Below, piece after piece: positions 22,046 to 34,118 of a stretch of DNA of 64,000 bases (its first letter is position 1; each line of letters opens with the position of its first letter). The notes beneath the pieces are model-generated. The model had not been told where the DNA came from. It worked only from the letters and a program-made list of their open reading frames with translations, and searched no databases. A program made the position numbers and the translations under genes. This stretch comes from Plantago ovata (taxonomy: Eukaryota; Streptophyta; Magnoliopsida; Lamiales; Plantaginaceae): the NCBI GenBank assembly GCA_028274465.1, contig CM051455.1, forward strand, positions 67,601,677 through 67,665,676. The letters are read 5' to 3'.

Positions 22046-22457
22046 TTACATAGGTTCTGAAAAATCGAAAGGGAGCACGCCATAGCCTGTTGAGTTACAT
22101 CCAATGTTATGAAGAAGTTTATCATCTAGGGAATTAGCTTCACGATGGCAAAATTCAAACTGAGTACTAGAAAAGTCTATGCACTCCTCATGAATCTCGC
22201 TATACAAAGCTCCAGCTTCAGAACGGAGAGCAACCGCAGACTTGAGGGACTGTATTACCGTCTGTGAATCGCCTTCAATAATGACGTCAGTGAACCCCAT
22301 GCTAACTCCTAGTCTTACTGCAAACCTGGCTACCATCGCTTCCGCACATTCAACTGAAATTCTCCCCATCAGCCTAAAACGTCCCCAGGCCAGAACAAAA
22401 CCCGTGTGGTCCCTTGCTACCGCTGCTATACCCCCGTTTCCATCTGACTTTGGAACC
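22046..22457 (-). pseudogene. LINE RNase H domain (RVT_3)
   Basis: Minus strand: AEAMVARFAVRLGVSMGFTD, then VIIEGDSQTVIQSL and FEFCHREANSLDDKLLHN. These are the E, D and (R)EAN-type positions of RVT_3 RNase H domains in plant LINEs. The domain's upstream portion lies on the far side of solo LTR F (HWIKINIDAAV near 24010). Such domains remove RNA during target-primed reverse transcription. Confidence 0.75.
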
Positions 22458-23999
22458 TGTTAGTCCCTTTAGACAACAAGTAGAGACTAGAGGGGGAGGG
22501 TGAATAGTCTCTAAAAATTTTCGTCGTCTAAAACTTTCTCAGCAAGGTACTTTTACTTTTAAGTAAAGAGCTTATGTTGATACTTAATAAAAATTTCTCA
22601 GCAAGGTACTTAATACTTGTTCAGTAGTAAGCTTTGCTAATACTTAAATAATCATAGGATGGAAGTCTGTTGAAATTAAGTGCTTTTGACAAAACAACAA
22701 CTCAGCAAGTTAAGCAAAACAAATTTAAACCAAGTCTACTGAGTGAAAGCTTTTTGAGAGATTCTGCAATAACTAAAATGAAGCTATGCTGAAATGTAAA
22801 TGCAGTAAGTAAATCACACAAACACTTTATAGTGGTATCTGAGGTTGGCGTAATCCCTCAACTAGTCCACTTTGTCCTTGCTAGGACTGAATTCACTAAG
22901 ATAGATGATGAGGTTCCTTACAACACCTAATCTACTAGAATTCTGGAACCAAAGCACCCTTTCTTTGTTTCCCACCTATCCGGAGAACTAAACCTTGTTC
23001 TCCACAAAACTTGGGACACTTATAAACAAATCCTTACTTGATTAGTTTCCCCTGAATTCCACGTCTGTAAAAGGGTGTTTTATTAGTTAGAGAGGTTTTG
23101 GGTGAAGATCAAAATGAGATTAACTTTTCAGCTAATACCAAGTAATCTTAAGAAACTCAACTGAATAACTTTTCAGTTATAAGTATATTGCTTTTGGGTG
23201 TCAAGACTATTTCTTGTTGAAGAGAAAGAACACTTAACTAATTTTTTAACCAGAGTTCTACTTTTTCACAAGTAGCTTTTGTTTCAAGCTTAAGTCTTGG
23301 GTCGGATCTTTAGACAGTAGTGAGCTTAAGAAAGATGTGAGTTTGAAAGCACAAGTGAATGTAAGATCACGTTGTTGACACACTTTCTTTCACTGCCTAA
23401 GGGTCTCTATTTATAGTGATTTCTTGGTGCCGTTTGAATTTTAAAATTCTAAGCCGGAGCCAGAAAATATCACTATTTTGCTACGAAGGTACTGTCAGCA
23501 GCGTGTTCAACTTTTTCAGAATGGCATGCTTTTCATTTAATGCTCTTTGACCTGTTTCAACGTTTGAAACTTGGAGCTCAAATGAAAGTAATACTTCAGG
23601 AAGTAAGGTCACATGTAGTTACTTTAGCACGTTGTATCAGCTCAGTAGACTCAAGTTTTACACTTGTGTTTTCTGCTTTGCTGAAATATGTACTTTAGTT
23701 AACTTTACTATGCGCCTTATATAGATACCAAATCTCAGCAAACTTCAAGTCTTCTTGTCTTCAAATCTTCAAGTCTTCTGAGTGGTTCTTATACTTCAAT
23801 AGATTGTTTCACCAAACAACGTACATCATCAGCAAACAAAGAACCTATCTAGTACCTATACTAAGTCTTCAGCAGATGTTCCTCTTTTACAATGTCCTTT
23901 AAAAATTCTAATTTCCTATGGACCTTAAGAGTACTAATCACTGGACTGTTCTTAATTTAGCTTGGTAATCTGTTCATCAAAATTACAAGATTCCTAACA
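22458..23999 (-). repeat. solo LTR F of the copia C subfamily
   Basis: A complete 1,542-bp LTR from TGTTAGTCCC to TTCCTAACA, flanked by GAACC on both sides (22453-22457 and 24000-24004). There is no interior, so it is a solo LTR left by LTR-LTR recombination. Orientation matches the minus-coding copies. The TATA box is at 23408-23415 (minus). It carries one unit of the U3 palindrome array (near 23797-23840). Confidence 0.9.
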
Positions 24000-24004
24000 G
24001 AACC

Positions 24005-24522
24005 GCTGCATCAATGTTAATTTTAATCCAATGTGATGGAGGAGCAGTCCATAAGAACCTGGAGGGCTGCAATAATGTGTTTCCAACATTTACAGGTTGA
24101 TAAATGTTGGATCTCACGAACTGGGTGTATCGCAAGACAAATTGGAAAGTGTCCATTGGGGATAAAGCTACTTGTTCATGAAACAACATGTTTCTCACAT
24201 ACCACATGCTCCACATGGATACAATAGCGAACTCAAACTCTGCTATGTCCAACCGCTTTTGCATACCAGTGATCCATTCCAAAACTGTAGAAGCTGGAAA
24301 GTGAATAGAGGCAACTGGGATATTTGTTAAAGCCCAATACAATCTTGCATAGTGACACTTCCGGAATAGATGTAGTACAGTTTCAGTCGACTCATCGCAA
24401 TGTGAGCAGATACCTTCAGTCTCAATGTGTCGTCGATTTAGCTCAGCTTTGGTGGGTAAGGTATTGTGAAGTAGCCTCCAGACGGAATTCTTTATCTTCC
24501 CAGGCAGCTTAATGTGCCTCAC
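24005..24522 (-). pseudogene. LINE zinc-binding RVT linker (zf-RVT)
   Basis: Minus strand: KIKNSVWRLLHNTLPTKAEL, RRHIETEGICSHCDESTET and LHLFRKCHYARLYW. The C-x2-C...H...C pattern and the WR...LPT...L opening are those of the zf-RVT domain found after plant LINE reverse transcriptases. It ends at solo LTR F. Confidence 0.8.
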
Positions 24523-24840
24523 AAAGTTCCAGTCAAGTGTAGTTTGGGACGAAGGGGATCCTCGAACTGCATCAATCTGTTTCCTCCTCAGGGCAACAGT
24601 ATATTGTCCTGATTTGGAATAGTGATAGACTTTAATATCTGGACTTCATCGACTAGGGACAAGGATTTGTAGAATTTTGTCAACATCATCCTGTCAAAAC
24701 ATGAAATTCAAGACATGGACATCCCAATCATCAACAATAGGAAGCAGCAGATAAGACACCTTAGTTGGGCCTATATTATGTAAGTCAGGGGTATTGGGTT
24801 TGAAGAATCAAAGCCCGGGATCCATTTATCGGTACAAATA

Positions 24841-26113
24841 TCAATACCCCTCCCCGTTTCCAACTCTCCATCTAACTCCTTCATTAATTAGATTCCTCGC
24901 CGCACAAATACTTTTCCAAGTGAATGATGCATTAGGCTTCACAATAGCATTCATAACATCACCATCTGGGAAGTATTTGGAACGAAAGACCCTACACACT
25001 AGAGAGTTAAGTTCCACAATAAACCGCCACACATGCTTCCCTAACAAGGCTAAGTTAAAAGAATGCAAATCGCGAAAAGTGAAAACCCAATCCCCATCTC
25101 TTTTACTTTTAGTAAGCTTTCCCCAATTTACCCAATGGATTTTATCTCTATCATTGTTACCCCACCAAAATCTAGAAATGCTGGACTCTAACTCATGAAG
25201 AAAAGAATCAGGTAGTTTAAAACAGCCCATTGCATAGATAGCGATTGCTTGAAGGACAGACTTGATTAGGACCTCTTTCCCCGCTTTTGAAAGGAGTTTT
25301 GTATCAAAAGCATGGGTTTTATCCCAAAGTCGATCCCTCAACCATCCAAAAATTTCTTTTTTATTTCTGCCCATAGTTGTTGGCAATCCTAAATATTTCT
25401 CATGCTTCTCAACCATTCGGACATTCAAAATTTCTCTGATTGTATCCTTTGAGTTAGGGTCCATATTTCGACTAAAAACCACATCTGACTTATCGAAATG
25501 TATCTCTTGGCCTAAACCCTGGCAATAAAGTTGGAGTAAGTTAGTGATAGCATTAGCAGCATTCTCATTAGCCTGACAAAAAATCATAGTGTCGTTAACA
25601 AACAAAAGATGAGAAATAGACGGAGCAGAAGGACTGACTTTAACACCACTTATCAAACCACTCGACTCAGCACCAGCAATTAGAGAGTAAAGAGCCTCTG
25701 TACAAAACAAGAAAAGATAGGGGGAGAGGGGATCTCCTTGGTGAAAAACCTCTTTGCGGCTGAATATTACCAAACTGCTCACCATTTATTATAATAACAT
25801 AAGATACAGTACAGATAACGATCATGACTAGATTAACAAAATGAACAGCGAAACCCAATTTCAGTAAAAACACATTCTAAGAAAGACCAGTCAACACGGT
25901 CATAGGCTTTGCTCATATCAAGCTTTAAAGCTAAATAACCATCTTTGCCCTTAGTTTTACGTTTCAAATAATGATTGACCTCGTAAGAAACAAAACATTA
26001 TCAGTAATTAAGCGACCAGGGACAAAAGCTGACTGAGTTTCACTAATAAGAGAATTCATATGAGGTTTTAGCCTATTCGTAATCATTTTGGTTGCAAGCT
26101 CAAAGATCACATT
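24841..26113 (-). pseudogene. LINE reverse transcriptase
   Basis: Near the 5' end the minus strand reads [16 protein letters not shown] and ALKLDMSKAYDRVDW (about 25889-25932), typical of LINE RT. Then HQGDPLSPYLFLFCTEAL, and the catalytic box reads LLFVNDTMIF where active LINEs have FADD, so the second active-site motif is altered. After it come EKYLGLPTTMGRNK, FWWGNND and HWVNW. At least one frame change lies near 25785-25870, between the fingers and palm parts. The copy is inactive. Confidence 0.85.
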
Positions 26114-27679
26114 TGTTGGTCCCTTTAAACAACAAGAAAAGATTAGAAGGGGGGGTGAATAGTCTTTTCAAACTTTCGTCGTTTAAAATCTTTCTCGTCA
26201 AGGGCTTATTACTTTTCAGTAATGAGTTTGTTGATACTTAACTTTCTCAGCAAGCACTAGTTACTTTTCAGTAACGAGTTTTACTGATACTTAAAATCAT
26301 AGAGCGGAAGTCTTTGTACAATAAGTGCTTTGTCAGTAAGTGATAGTTTCAGCAAGTGAACAGAGTGATAGTGTACAGATAGATATGCTTTGCTGAAAAC
26401 TAAATGTAGTAAGTAAATCACACAAACACTTTTATAGTGGTATCTGAGAGTGGCGTAATCTCTCAACTAATCCACTTTGTCCTTTCTAGGACTGAATCCA
26501 CTAAGATAAGTTTGAGGTTCCTTACAATTCCTATCTAGAGCGATTCAACAGAAACCAAAGCACACTTGCTTCGTTTCCAACCTAACTAGAGAACGAAACC
26601 TTGTTCTCCACCAAACTTGGGACTTATAATCAGCAACACTATGCTCGATTAAGTTCCCTCTGAACTTCACGCCTGAAAGGGTGTTTTTCAGTTAGAGAGG
26701 TTTGGGATGAGATAACTTGATTATAACTTATTCAGCTACAACAAGTAATCTAATAAACAAAACTGTGAATACTTTGCAGTAAACAAATTTGATTGTTTCT
26801 GGTGTCAAGACTTGTTCTTGTTTGAAAGAAAGAACACTTAACTAATTTCTTAGTCGTGTATGTTCTACTTCTTCACAAGTAGCTTTTTCAAGCTTTAAGT
26901 CTTGGAACGGATCAATGGCAGTAAAGAGTATTGAAGGGTATGTGAGTTTAAGCACAAGTGAGAGTTTGATCACGTTGTTGACACACTTCAACTCTTTGCC
27001 GGATGACCTCTATTTATAGTGAATCAAGGGAGCCGTTTGAATTTCAAATTCTAAGGCTTTGTTCCTTAAGATGTCACTATCTTGCATTTGTACTTTCAGC
27101 AGCGTCCTTTATTTGTCTTCTAGTCTTCATGTTCTTCGCGTGCTTACTTTGCATTTAATGTTCATTTGAATGAAATTCAAAATATGAACGTTGGAGCGCA
27201 AATGCAAGTACTTTCAGCAAGGCGGTCACATATGTATTTCAGCAAGTGGTCAGTCTCAGTTTCAGCAAGCACAACCTACTCTGTCGTATAGACTTTCACT
27301 TATGCAAGCTGTTGCTGAAGTTTCCACTTTCTGAGCAACATGTGCCTTTATAGATACCATCTTCAAAAATCTTCTTTAGTCTTCAGTCTTCGAATTCTTC
27401 AAGTTTCTGAACGGTTCTAATGCTTCAATAGTTTGTTTGTGTAAACAAAGTACATCATCAGCAAATGCTTCAATAGGTTATTTTTCTTTTCAGAAAACAA
27501 GATACATCATAAGCGAATAAAACACCTATCTAGCACCTACTCTAAGTCTTCAGCAAACGTTCCTCTTTTACAATGTCCTTTAAAATTCTAAATTCCTATG
27601 GACCTTAATAGTACTAGTCACTGGACTTTCCTTAATTTAGCATGGTTAATTGCTCATCAAAATTACAAGTTTCCTAACA
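26114..27679 (-). repeat. 3' LTR of copia copy B
   Basis: Plus-strand TGTTGGTCCC start and TTCCTAACA end, preceded (minus strand) by the purine tract just beyond 27680. TATA box TATAAATA (minus) at 27011-27018. It has two units of the U3 palindrome array (27441-27530), against four in copy A. Confidence 0.9.
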
Positions 27680-27872
27680 AATTTCCCCCTTTTTGATGTT
27701 ATCAATCCATGGCTAAATTAATTGTTACCCTTTTAGAGGTTTCTGATGTTGAATAAATCAGTTGATTAATGCAAGCATACTTGAATAATAAAACAGTAAG
27801 CATAAGTAGATTGCATAATCAAAAACCAATAAGAGTCAAAAGCTTTATTGCTGATAGTTATCTTTCACTAAG

Positions 27873-29102
27873 TGATGAATGTGTATTTTACACTTTTATT
27901 CGAGACTTTTTCACCTATTTTAGCTATCCTCTATGTTAATTTACCTATATTTTAATGCATTTTATTAGAATAGTGTCACGTTTCCCTTTAGATTTTATTT
28001 TACAGGTTTTGGTTGAAATTCGAGGATCTCCGGGCAATTATATTGAAGTTGGCAAGGAATTGGTGTTCCAGAAGCCTATTTGGAGTATCTGAAGGTTTCC
28101 GGATAGGATTTGGAGTCTAGGGGCTGAATCTGGAGGTTAAAAGGCTACTAGAAGACAGAAACCGAGTCCGAAAAGGGGAAGAAATCCAAAAACGCGGAAT
28201 TCCGCGAGAAATACTCTAGGGCGAACCACCCCACAGTATTTCGGGGCCTATATATAGTTGCTCATGTTTTCTCCGAAAATCATTCTTTTCCAAGCCTACT
28301 TTCTCACCTCTCTCTGTAGTTTTAGGTAGGAACTTCCCGGGGCCTGTCCTGGGACTTCCATAGCTTAGGGGACACTTTTTCATAGCGGATTGGAGCTTGT
28401 AGGATCGCAATTCTTCGGAGATTGACAACCTTCGGTAACTTGTATCTTACAGTTTAATCTACTTATTCTTATTTATCTTTCAACATGTTTTCTTCTATGA
28501 TTTCTGTTGATTGCATGCTTATTATGAGTAGCTAAACTTATCGTTGGTGGTAGTATGTGAAATCTTAGCGAAGGGAAGATAATCATGCTAATGGCTATAT
28601 CGCGCATTATACTCCGTGTCATTGCTTTATTTCGTTGATCAGGCACAACCTAAATTCTCGTATGTTGTATTAATTATTATGCACAATTGGACACTTGTCG
28701 ACCTGTTCGGGAGTTTATCTTCGTAGTGTTGAATAATTACGGAACACATTAGGACAATAGTGATTGACTTGTCAGACCAATTATCTTCGTAGTGCTTAAT
28801 AATTGCAACATGACACTAGATTGATTCAAAGATCTCTATGCAAGACCGAGGAATTTATGCATGATTATCGACCCGTTATGCTTTGAAGGATCATACTATC
28901 ACCAATCTCCATTATCTGTTAGAAAACCCCCTTGCTATCTGTCTGCTGCTTTTATATTCTAAATTAGATTTGATAAAGCTAGTTATAGTCCTGAGAGAAC
29001 GACACTCGAGTCATTCTACTGTTACACTACGGTTTTCGTTGTAGTTGTGGATTGCCTTTGTCGAATTACAAATTTATTTGATTGAATCTGACACGTTCAT
29101 CA
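27873..29102 (+). repeat. 5' LTR of element H
   Basis: From TGATGAATGTG to CACGTTCATCA. TATATATA at 28249-28256 is preceded by a single GC-rich GGGCGAACCACCCC motif. The LTR holds no reading frame of note. Confidence 0.9.
28249..28256 (+). promoter_or_regulatory. TATA box of the H 5' LTR
   Basis: TATATATA, directly after TTTCGGGGCC, is identical in the 3' LTR at 35249-35256. The GGCGAACCGCC-type motif lies 20-60 bases upstream. Confidence 0.65.
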
Positions 29103-29105
29103 AAT

Positions 29106-29123
29106 TGGCGCCGTTTCCGGGGA
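29106..29123 (+). other. primer binding site of element H
   Basis: TGGCGCCGTTTCCGGGGA, three bases after the LTR, nearly matches TGGCGCCGTTGCCGGGGA, the tRNA-Asp-complementary site of Athila-type Gypsy elements. Confidence 0.8.
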
Positions 29124-29247
29124 CTATACTCCTTTTTTCTATTTAATTTGTTTATATTTTTAGCTTTAGATTCCTAATTCTAGTAGTTTTAGTTTTCCTT
29201 TTTAATCTCTCTCTGATACTGCTTTCCTAGTCTGTTAGAGATAGTGT

Positions 29248-30222
29248 ATGCCGCATACACGCTCTGCAGGAACACCGCTTGCTAATTCAATTGCTGAGAT
29301 CGACAGAGTCTACCACCAAAGAAGGCGACTACTTGAAAGGCGCGCACTAGAGGAAATAGAGGATACCGATTTCTCTGAATCTCTACTCAGTCTTTTCAAG
29401 GAAATCGACGGAATGGCAGAAGCTAGACCACTGAAGGCATGGGTTCAACCCACCAAGGATCGTATGAGGGGACCGGCGATAGTTCTTTCGTCTGCAACCC
29501 GAGATCTGGAGATCAAGAACCACGCATTCCAACAACTTCCGAGGTTCTATGGCTTATGAATGGAAGATGTGATGGGGTACTTGCACGATATCGATGATTT
29601 CGTCAACCAACTCCCACGACCCGGAGCTGACATAACAACGGATGAGTTGCGGATGAAGGTTTTTGCTATGGGACTTGGCGACAGAGCCAAGTCATGGTTG
29701 AGTTCTCTACCATCAGGCTCGCTGGACACTTGGGAAAAGGTTTTTTCAGCCTTCATGGAGAAATACATCCCACACACCTTGACTACCGCGCTAAAGGCGC
29801 AAATCACTGGATTCAAGCAGGACTATGATGAGACCATCTACACCGCGTTTGAGAGATTCCAAGACCTCACGAACAAGTGCCCTCACCATGGTTTTGAACT
29901 TTCTGACTTAGTCCAACACTTCTACAATGGACTAACCTTCGAGAACCAACAAGTGGTGGATTTCCAATGCCGAGGCAATATTTGGGAGGAAACCGCAGAA
30001 GCCGTCTGGGCAGTTTTCGAAAGGCTTGCTAAGGGGTCGCAGTTCAAGGATCCAAGAGCAATGGCTAGGAGACGTGGACCTGAAGCTCCACCGACTCAAG
30101 AAGCCCCTATGTATAGGGGGAATGGGGATCAATTCGAGTGCTTTACCAACGAATTGAAGCAAGTCCTCAAGAGCGCCACCGGAACAACTGTTTCGAACGA
30201 AGTATGCCGAATATGCTAGAAC
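29248..30222 (+). pseudogene. gag of element H
   Basis: MPHTRSAGTPLANSIAEID, then a capsid-like core: MKVFAMGLGDRAKSWLSSLP, WEKVFSAFMEKYIP, ERFQDLTNKCPHHGFELSD and QHFYNGL. The AKSWLSSLP...FYNGL pattern is that of Athila-family gag. It would form the particle that packages the element RNA. Broken fossil. Confidence 0.8.
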
Positions 30223-30522
30223 TATGGGCATGGGGCTCATATGTGTAGATCGTAGCTGGCATACGATGATGGCAACTGGGCTTGAGGAGGCGAAGAAGAA
30301 GCCTTTGCTACGGAGTTTGGTACTCAAGAAGTTAGCTACGGACAAGACGGTAGGAACCCTCGAGGTGGATTTTGGAGAAGAGGATTCCGAAACAAGCAAG
30401 GATATGCACCGGCTAACCAAACTTCTGGACCTAACCAAGACCGTAGTAGACTAAACTATGGTAATGACCACTGCGAAAACCCTGCTCCGAAAGAGCCACC
30501 GAAGTCGAAGTCGGCTCAACTG

Positions 30523-31242
30523 ATGGAGAACTTGCAAAAGATGGTCGATCACACACAAAGTTTTCTCAAACGTTATGAAGAAGATTCTGAGAAGACTAGG
30601 GCAAGGCTTGATAGGTTGGAAGAGAGCACTAGGCTTGCCCATCAAAAGATGCAAGAGTTGATCGACCGAGGAGCAAGTAGGGAACAAGGCAAACTGCCTA
30701 GCAACACTGTGAAGTCAAATGCCATTACATTGGCTGGTGATGTACCTGACGAAATCACCATCAAGAAGGTTGTTAAGTGCGAGTGTTGCATGAAGGAAGA
30801 ACTTCTACAGGCTGAGGAAGAAGAGAAGGACCTTGGTTCTGACGCAAGTGAGGAGGAGCAAGAGGATCCCGAACCACTCCCTAAAAGTTTTGATGTTAAG
30901 GTAGGGATTGGTGAGCTTGAAGATGTCCGTGCCACACTAGATACGGGATCCTACTCAAACATAATCCCTTTGAATGTGTTTGAAAAGAGCAACCTTGGAA
31001 AACTATATGAGCAAAGGGCTATTGTGCAACTGGCGGATGGATCCTTTATGAGACCCGAGGGCGTTGTGAAAAATGTGTTGGTCAAGATTGGTGAAGCATC
31101 TATATACACCAATTTTGTAGTTATGCCGGCGTCTGCACCTGGAACGGGGGATGTCATACTCTTAGGGCAAACGTTCTTGACTAAACTACGCTCCGTGATG
31201 GACATCTACCAAAGGACTTGCACTATTGAAGTAGATGGCTAG
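30523..31242 (+). pseudogene. gag tail and aspartic-protease-like part of element H
   Basis: A coiled, charged segment (ENLQKMVDHTQSFLKRYEED) is followed by an acidic linker and a retropepsin-like domain: TLDTGSYSNIIPLNVFEKSN near 30930-30990, then VMPASAPGTGDVILLGQTFL near 31120-31180. The DTG and the hydrophobic-Gly flap end (ILLGQTFL) are family hallmarks. The reading ends at 31242 and no polymerase domain follows. Fossil. Confidence 0.75.
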
Positions 31243-31444
31243 CAACACGTGTTGAAAGCCATATCTGATCCACCTGATCCGCCTGATATTACTACTCACT
31301 AATGTGGTCTTGCAGCCTATATTCTTTCTTATTCACAGGTTTGTGGCATGGAGAGGAGATCAATGAAGGGGAATCCTAGTACCCGCAAAAAGAAGAGATA
31401 GGCGCAGACAGGAGTCGAGTCAAAGACTTTAAACAATGACGCTA

Positions 31445-31462
31445 TCCGGGAGGCAACCCGGA
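31445..31462 (+). other. conserved GC hairpin after the coding part of H
   Basis: TCCGGGAGGCAACCCGGA forms a 6-bp stem around AGGCAA. A very similar GGGAGGCAACCC hairpin commonly follows the pol region of plant Athila and other Gypsy elements; its role is not known to me. Confidence 0.5.
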
Positions 31463-31639
31463 ATTTTTATCGCTTTCTTTACTACTTTTCTGCATGCATT
31501 CATTCTTGAACTATTTGCTTCTCATATGCGAATTTGTTCATGTCTGTGTCGTATATGCTTATGTTTGAGTGACATTTTGCAAGTGGTTTTTGAAAAAATT
31601 GGTTTCGGGGTTTAAAACCGCATTTTCTGACGACGGGAA

Positions 31640-31725
31640 CCGTCTCCCCGCATCGGGGAGCACGGGGCGAACCGTCCCACGTAGGGGGCGAACCGCCCCG
31701 CACAGGGGGCGAACCGCCCCACGGT
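31640..31725 (+). repeat. internal cluster of the GGCGAACCGCC motif in H
   Basis: Three near-copies of GGGGCGAACCGCCCC (one with GTCCC) lie within about 55 bases. The same motif sits beside the TATA box in the LTRs of this element and, in reverse, in the LTR at 63602-64000. Confidence 0.75.
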
Positions 31726-32462
31726 TCCAGAAGCTAAAAAACGCGGATTTCTTCCCCTTTACCTCATTATCTTCATATTTCATCATTCCTTCTCCCAAAA
31801 AACCCGGAAAACGCGATTTTACATTCAAATCTTCATAACTTCTTCATTTCTTGACCAAATTTAGTGTTATTTAGCTTAAATCCAAGCCTATTACATGATC
31901 TATCATCCCATCTGAACAGATTTTGTCCTAATGCGTTAGATTTTCAGATCTGAGGTATCATCCTTAGAACCCTAATTTTCGAATTCTGGGGTTTTCTAAT
32001 TTGAGCTTCAATTATGCTTATTTGATGCATGGGTATGTTGTTTGCATGATTAGACATGTTATTTACCATCAATTGCATGCTCAATTTTGCTCGGATTGTT
32101 GATTTAGGTATTTTGTTACTAGATGATATATCTTGTTAGGCAATATGTCTTTATCTTTGGTTTCTTGCATATGATTGTGTTTATTGATGTAATGTTGGTG
32201 GATTTGACGATAGAATGCTTAATTGTTGAGTATGAGGATTTATGATGGTAGGATTTTTCACTGCTATGGTATGAATTGAGCCTTGTTATCAAGGAAATTG
32301 GTTGTCTAGTAAGAGCATAATGTGATGTATTACATGTAGTAGTTACATTGGTATGTTGCATGATGAAGAAGCTAGGCTAGACATTACGGTTTGGGAGCTC
32401 GATTGTTGATTTTATCACTTAAATATTTCGTTCTTGCACTAGCATATGCATGAGTCAGTTTT

Positions 32463-32882
32463 GTGTCATACGAGGTACTAACTGCTGTTTGTAGGAACCA
32501 TACCAAGGGAAAGGAGCATTCCCGTATGATTGCTGTGAAGAACCATGTCAAGGAAGGTGACCTCGTTAGATGTGTGTTCGAGCCAAGGTGTTTTGCAACA
32601 ACGTCGTGGATTATCCAAAAGGAGGAGCTAGAGTACACCTGGAGTAAGGACTCCTATGCCTATTCATGCACCACCAAAGGGACAGAAACCATTATTACGT
32701 CAGCAATCCATCACAAGAACTGCAAAGTTCGAATGAACTGGAAGGCACCGGGACATTCTCGCCGCGACGGATTCAATCATGAGTTCGCAGTTGCTAGAAG
32801 GTTCCGAAGCGCTAGCTTGGTTCCAATACATAATGACATGGGTACCCAGCACCTTATTGGGGTGCCCCTTGCCTGCCTCTAA
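32463..32882 (+). CDS. unrecognised ORF in element H
   Basis: 140 codons, at the place where Athila elements carry an extra 3' ORF. It encodes a mixed-charge protein with several Cys and His (EGDLVRCVFEPRCF, SAIHHKNCKVRMN, RRDGFNHEFAVARRF). I see no signal peptide, membrane segment or known motif. A TTTGTAGG just before AACCATACC could be a splice acceptor. It may be the remnant of the family's third ORF or captured DNA. Confidence 0.35.
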   Translation: MSYEVLTAVCRNHTKGKEHSRMIAVKNHVKEGDLVRCVFEPRCFATTSWIIQKEELEYTWSKDSYAYSCTTKGTETIITSAIHHKNCKVRMNWKAPGHSRRDGFNHEFAVARRFRSASLVPIHNDMGTQHLIGVPLACL

Positions 32883-33060
32883 AGGGAGCATCATATAGAC
32901 ATTGCGGACATCAACCGTAGAGAATGTGGTCGGCATTGGAAAAAATGGTAGAAGACTTTTGAGTAACCGAGCAGCTTACTGTAACCACCTCGAGGTGTGA
33001 AACGTTGGAGAGGGAGGCTCTGATACCACTGCTCTTTCCCCTTGAACAATTCACATCCTA

Positions 33061-33270
33061 TTGGAGGGCTACATGATGGGGGATTCCATAGCAGCGGCGG
33101 CTAATCTTGAGGATTCTACTCGACAATGCAACTCTACTGGCGATGATGATGGTGACAGTAGTGACAATGAAGGCCATACGCACAACGATGATACTAATGG
33201 AGGAGTTGTTCCTATTCAGCCTATAATTGAAATTACCACGCATACCATAAAATCTGATGACAACCTATAA
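33061..33270 (+). CDS. short acidic ORF in element H
   Basis: 69 residues with an Asp/Gly/Asn-rich middle (GDDDGDSSDNEGHTHNDD). No family recognised; it could be chance or an exon of the element's 3' ORF. It is not clearly selected. Confidence 0.2.
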   Translation: MEGYMMGDSIAAAANLEDSTRQCNSTGDDDGDSSDNEGHTHNDDTNGGVVPIQPIIEITTHTIKSDDNL

Positions 33271-33926
33271 TGCTCCCGGAGCAGTTCCAATAACTCACAA
33301 GCAGCACACTCAGCCGACCGAGGTCAACCCTGGGGTAACATCTAATATCACATCTTATTTCCTCATTTTCTTACTGCTAGGGACTAGCGTTAATTTCATG
33401 AGGGGGGATGGGATTTGAGTGATCTAGTATTGTTAGTTTGGAGCTTGGAATTGGTAGGATGAGTATAGTACCTTGCATGCTTTATCGGTCTGCATTTGCA
33501 TTTGCACGTTTACCGCTTTCTTAGATTTTTTTTTAGGTTGCATTCACTACATTCATCCTAGGATAGTCTTGCATGTTTTATATGGAGTTTATTGCCGAAT
33601 TTTTTGAACTTTTTTATTAGATAGGTCAACTAACTATGCCATTAATCGTATGCTTCATCTCTATGAATTTGTTTGAGGTTTTTCTCGCTTGGCTTGTCAC
33701 ATTTATGTATTGCACTTAGTTAAGCTTGGTAGTCTCGACATCACTTAGTGGTGTTTTCTCTACTGCGGTTCACGAAGGCCTTTATAATAGGATGATGCAT
33801 TTTAGGGTCTTATGGTTGTTTTCCCGAGTAATTATGTACCTAAGAGGCAACAAGTCTTCACCATGCTTTAAGATTGCTAAATGCCTAGGAAGGAGGTAGT
33901 GTGAGGTCGTGTGATCCTTTGTTTAC

Positions 33927-34061
33927 AACCTATTCTTCCGAATAGGTTTGGGGAGGGGGTTGCACCATCATAGACTTGTTTCTGTTTTTCATTTTCGTAT
34001 CGTGAGTTTATTTTTCCTTTTCCGTAAATTTTGTACTCCAACCTATTCTTTCGAATAGGTT
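33927..34061 (+). other. two identical-stem hairpins, each followed by a PPT-like word (H)
   Basis: AACCTATTC-TTCC-GAATAGGTT (33927-33948) and AACCTATTC-TTTC-GAATAGGTT (34040-34061) have 9-bp perfect stems and four-base loops. Both run straight into GGTTTGGGGA, the same word as in the real polypurine tract near 34828. Confidence 0.75.
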
Positions 34062-34118
34062 TGGGGAAGTCGTGTGAGTCGTTTTGTTTCTCTTTTTGTT
34101 ATGCTACTGCTGGCTAGA

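Larger units (their letters stand above)
21986..26113 (-). mobile_element. plant L1-type LINE (5'-cut, interrupted)
   Basis: Minus-strand reading gives reverse transcriptase (26113-24841), a zinc-binding RVT linker (24522-24005) and an RNase H (22457-22046), then a short tail and a T-rich run on the plus strand (about 21986-22008), which is the poly-A tail. The order RT, zf-RVT, RNase H is that of plant L1 elements. The 5' part is cut off by the LTR of copia copy B at 26114, and solo LTR F splits the RNase H region. The coding sequence is degenerate. Confidence 0.85.

Noticed and set aside
32982-33040. GGCTCTGATACCACT near 33016 as another primer binding site
   Set aside because: No LTR end adjoins it within element H; probably a scrap of another element.
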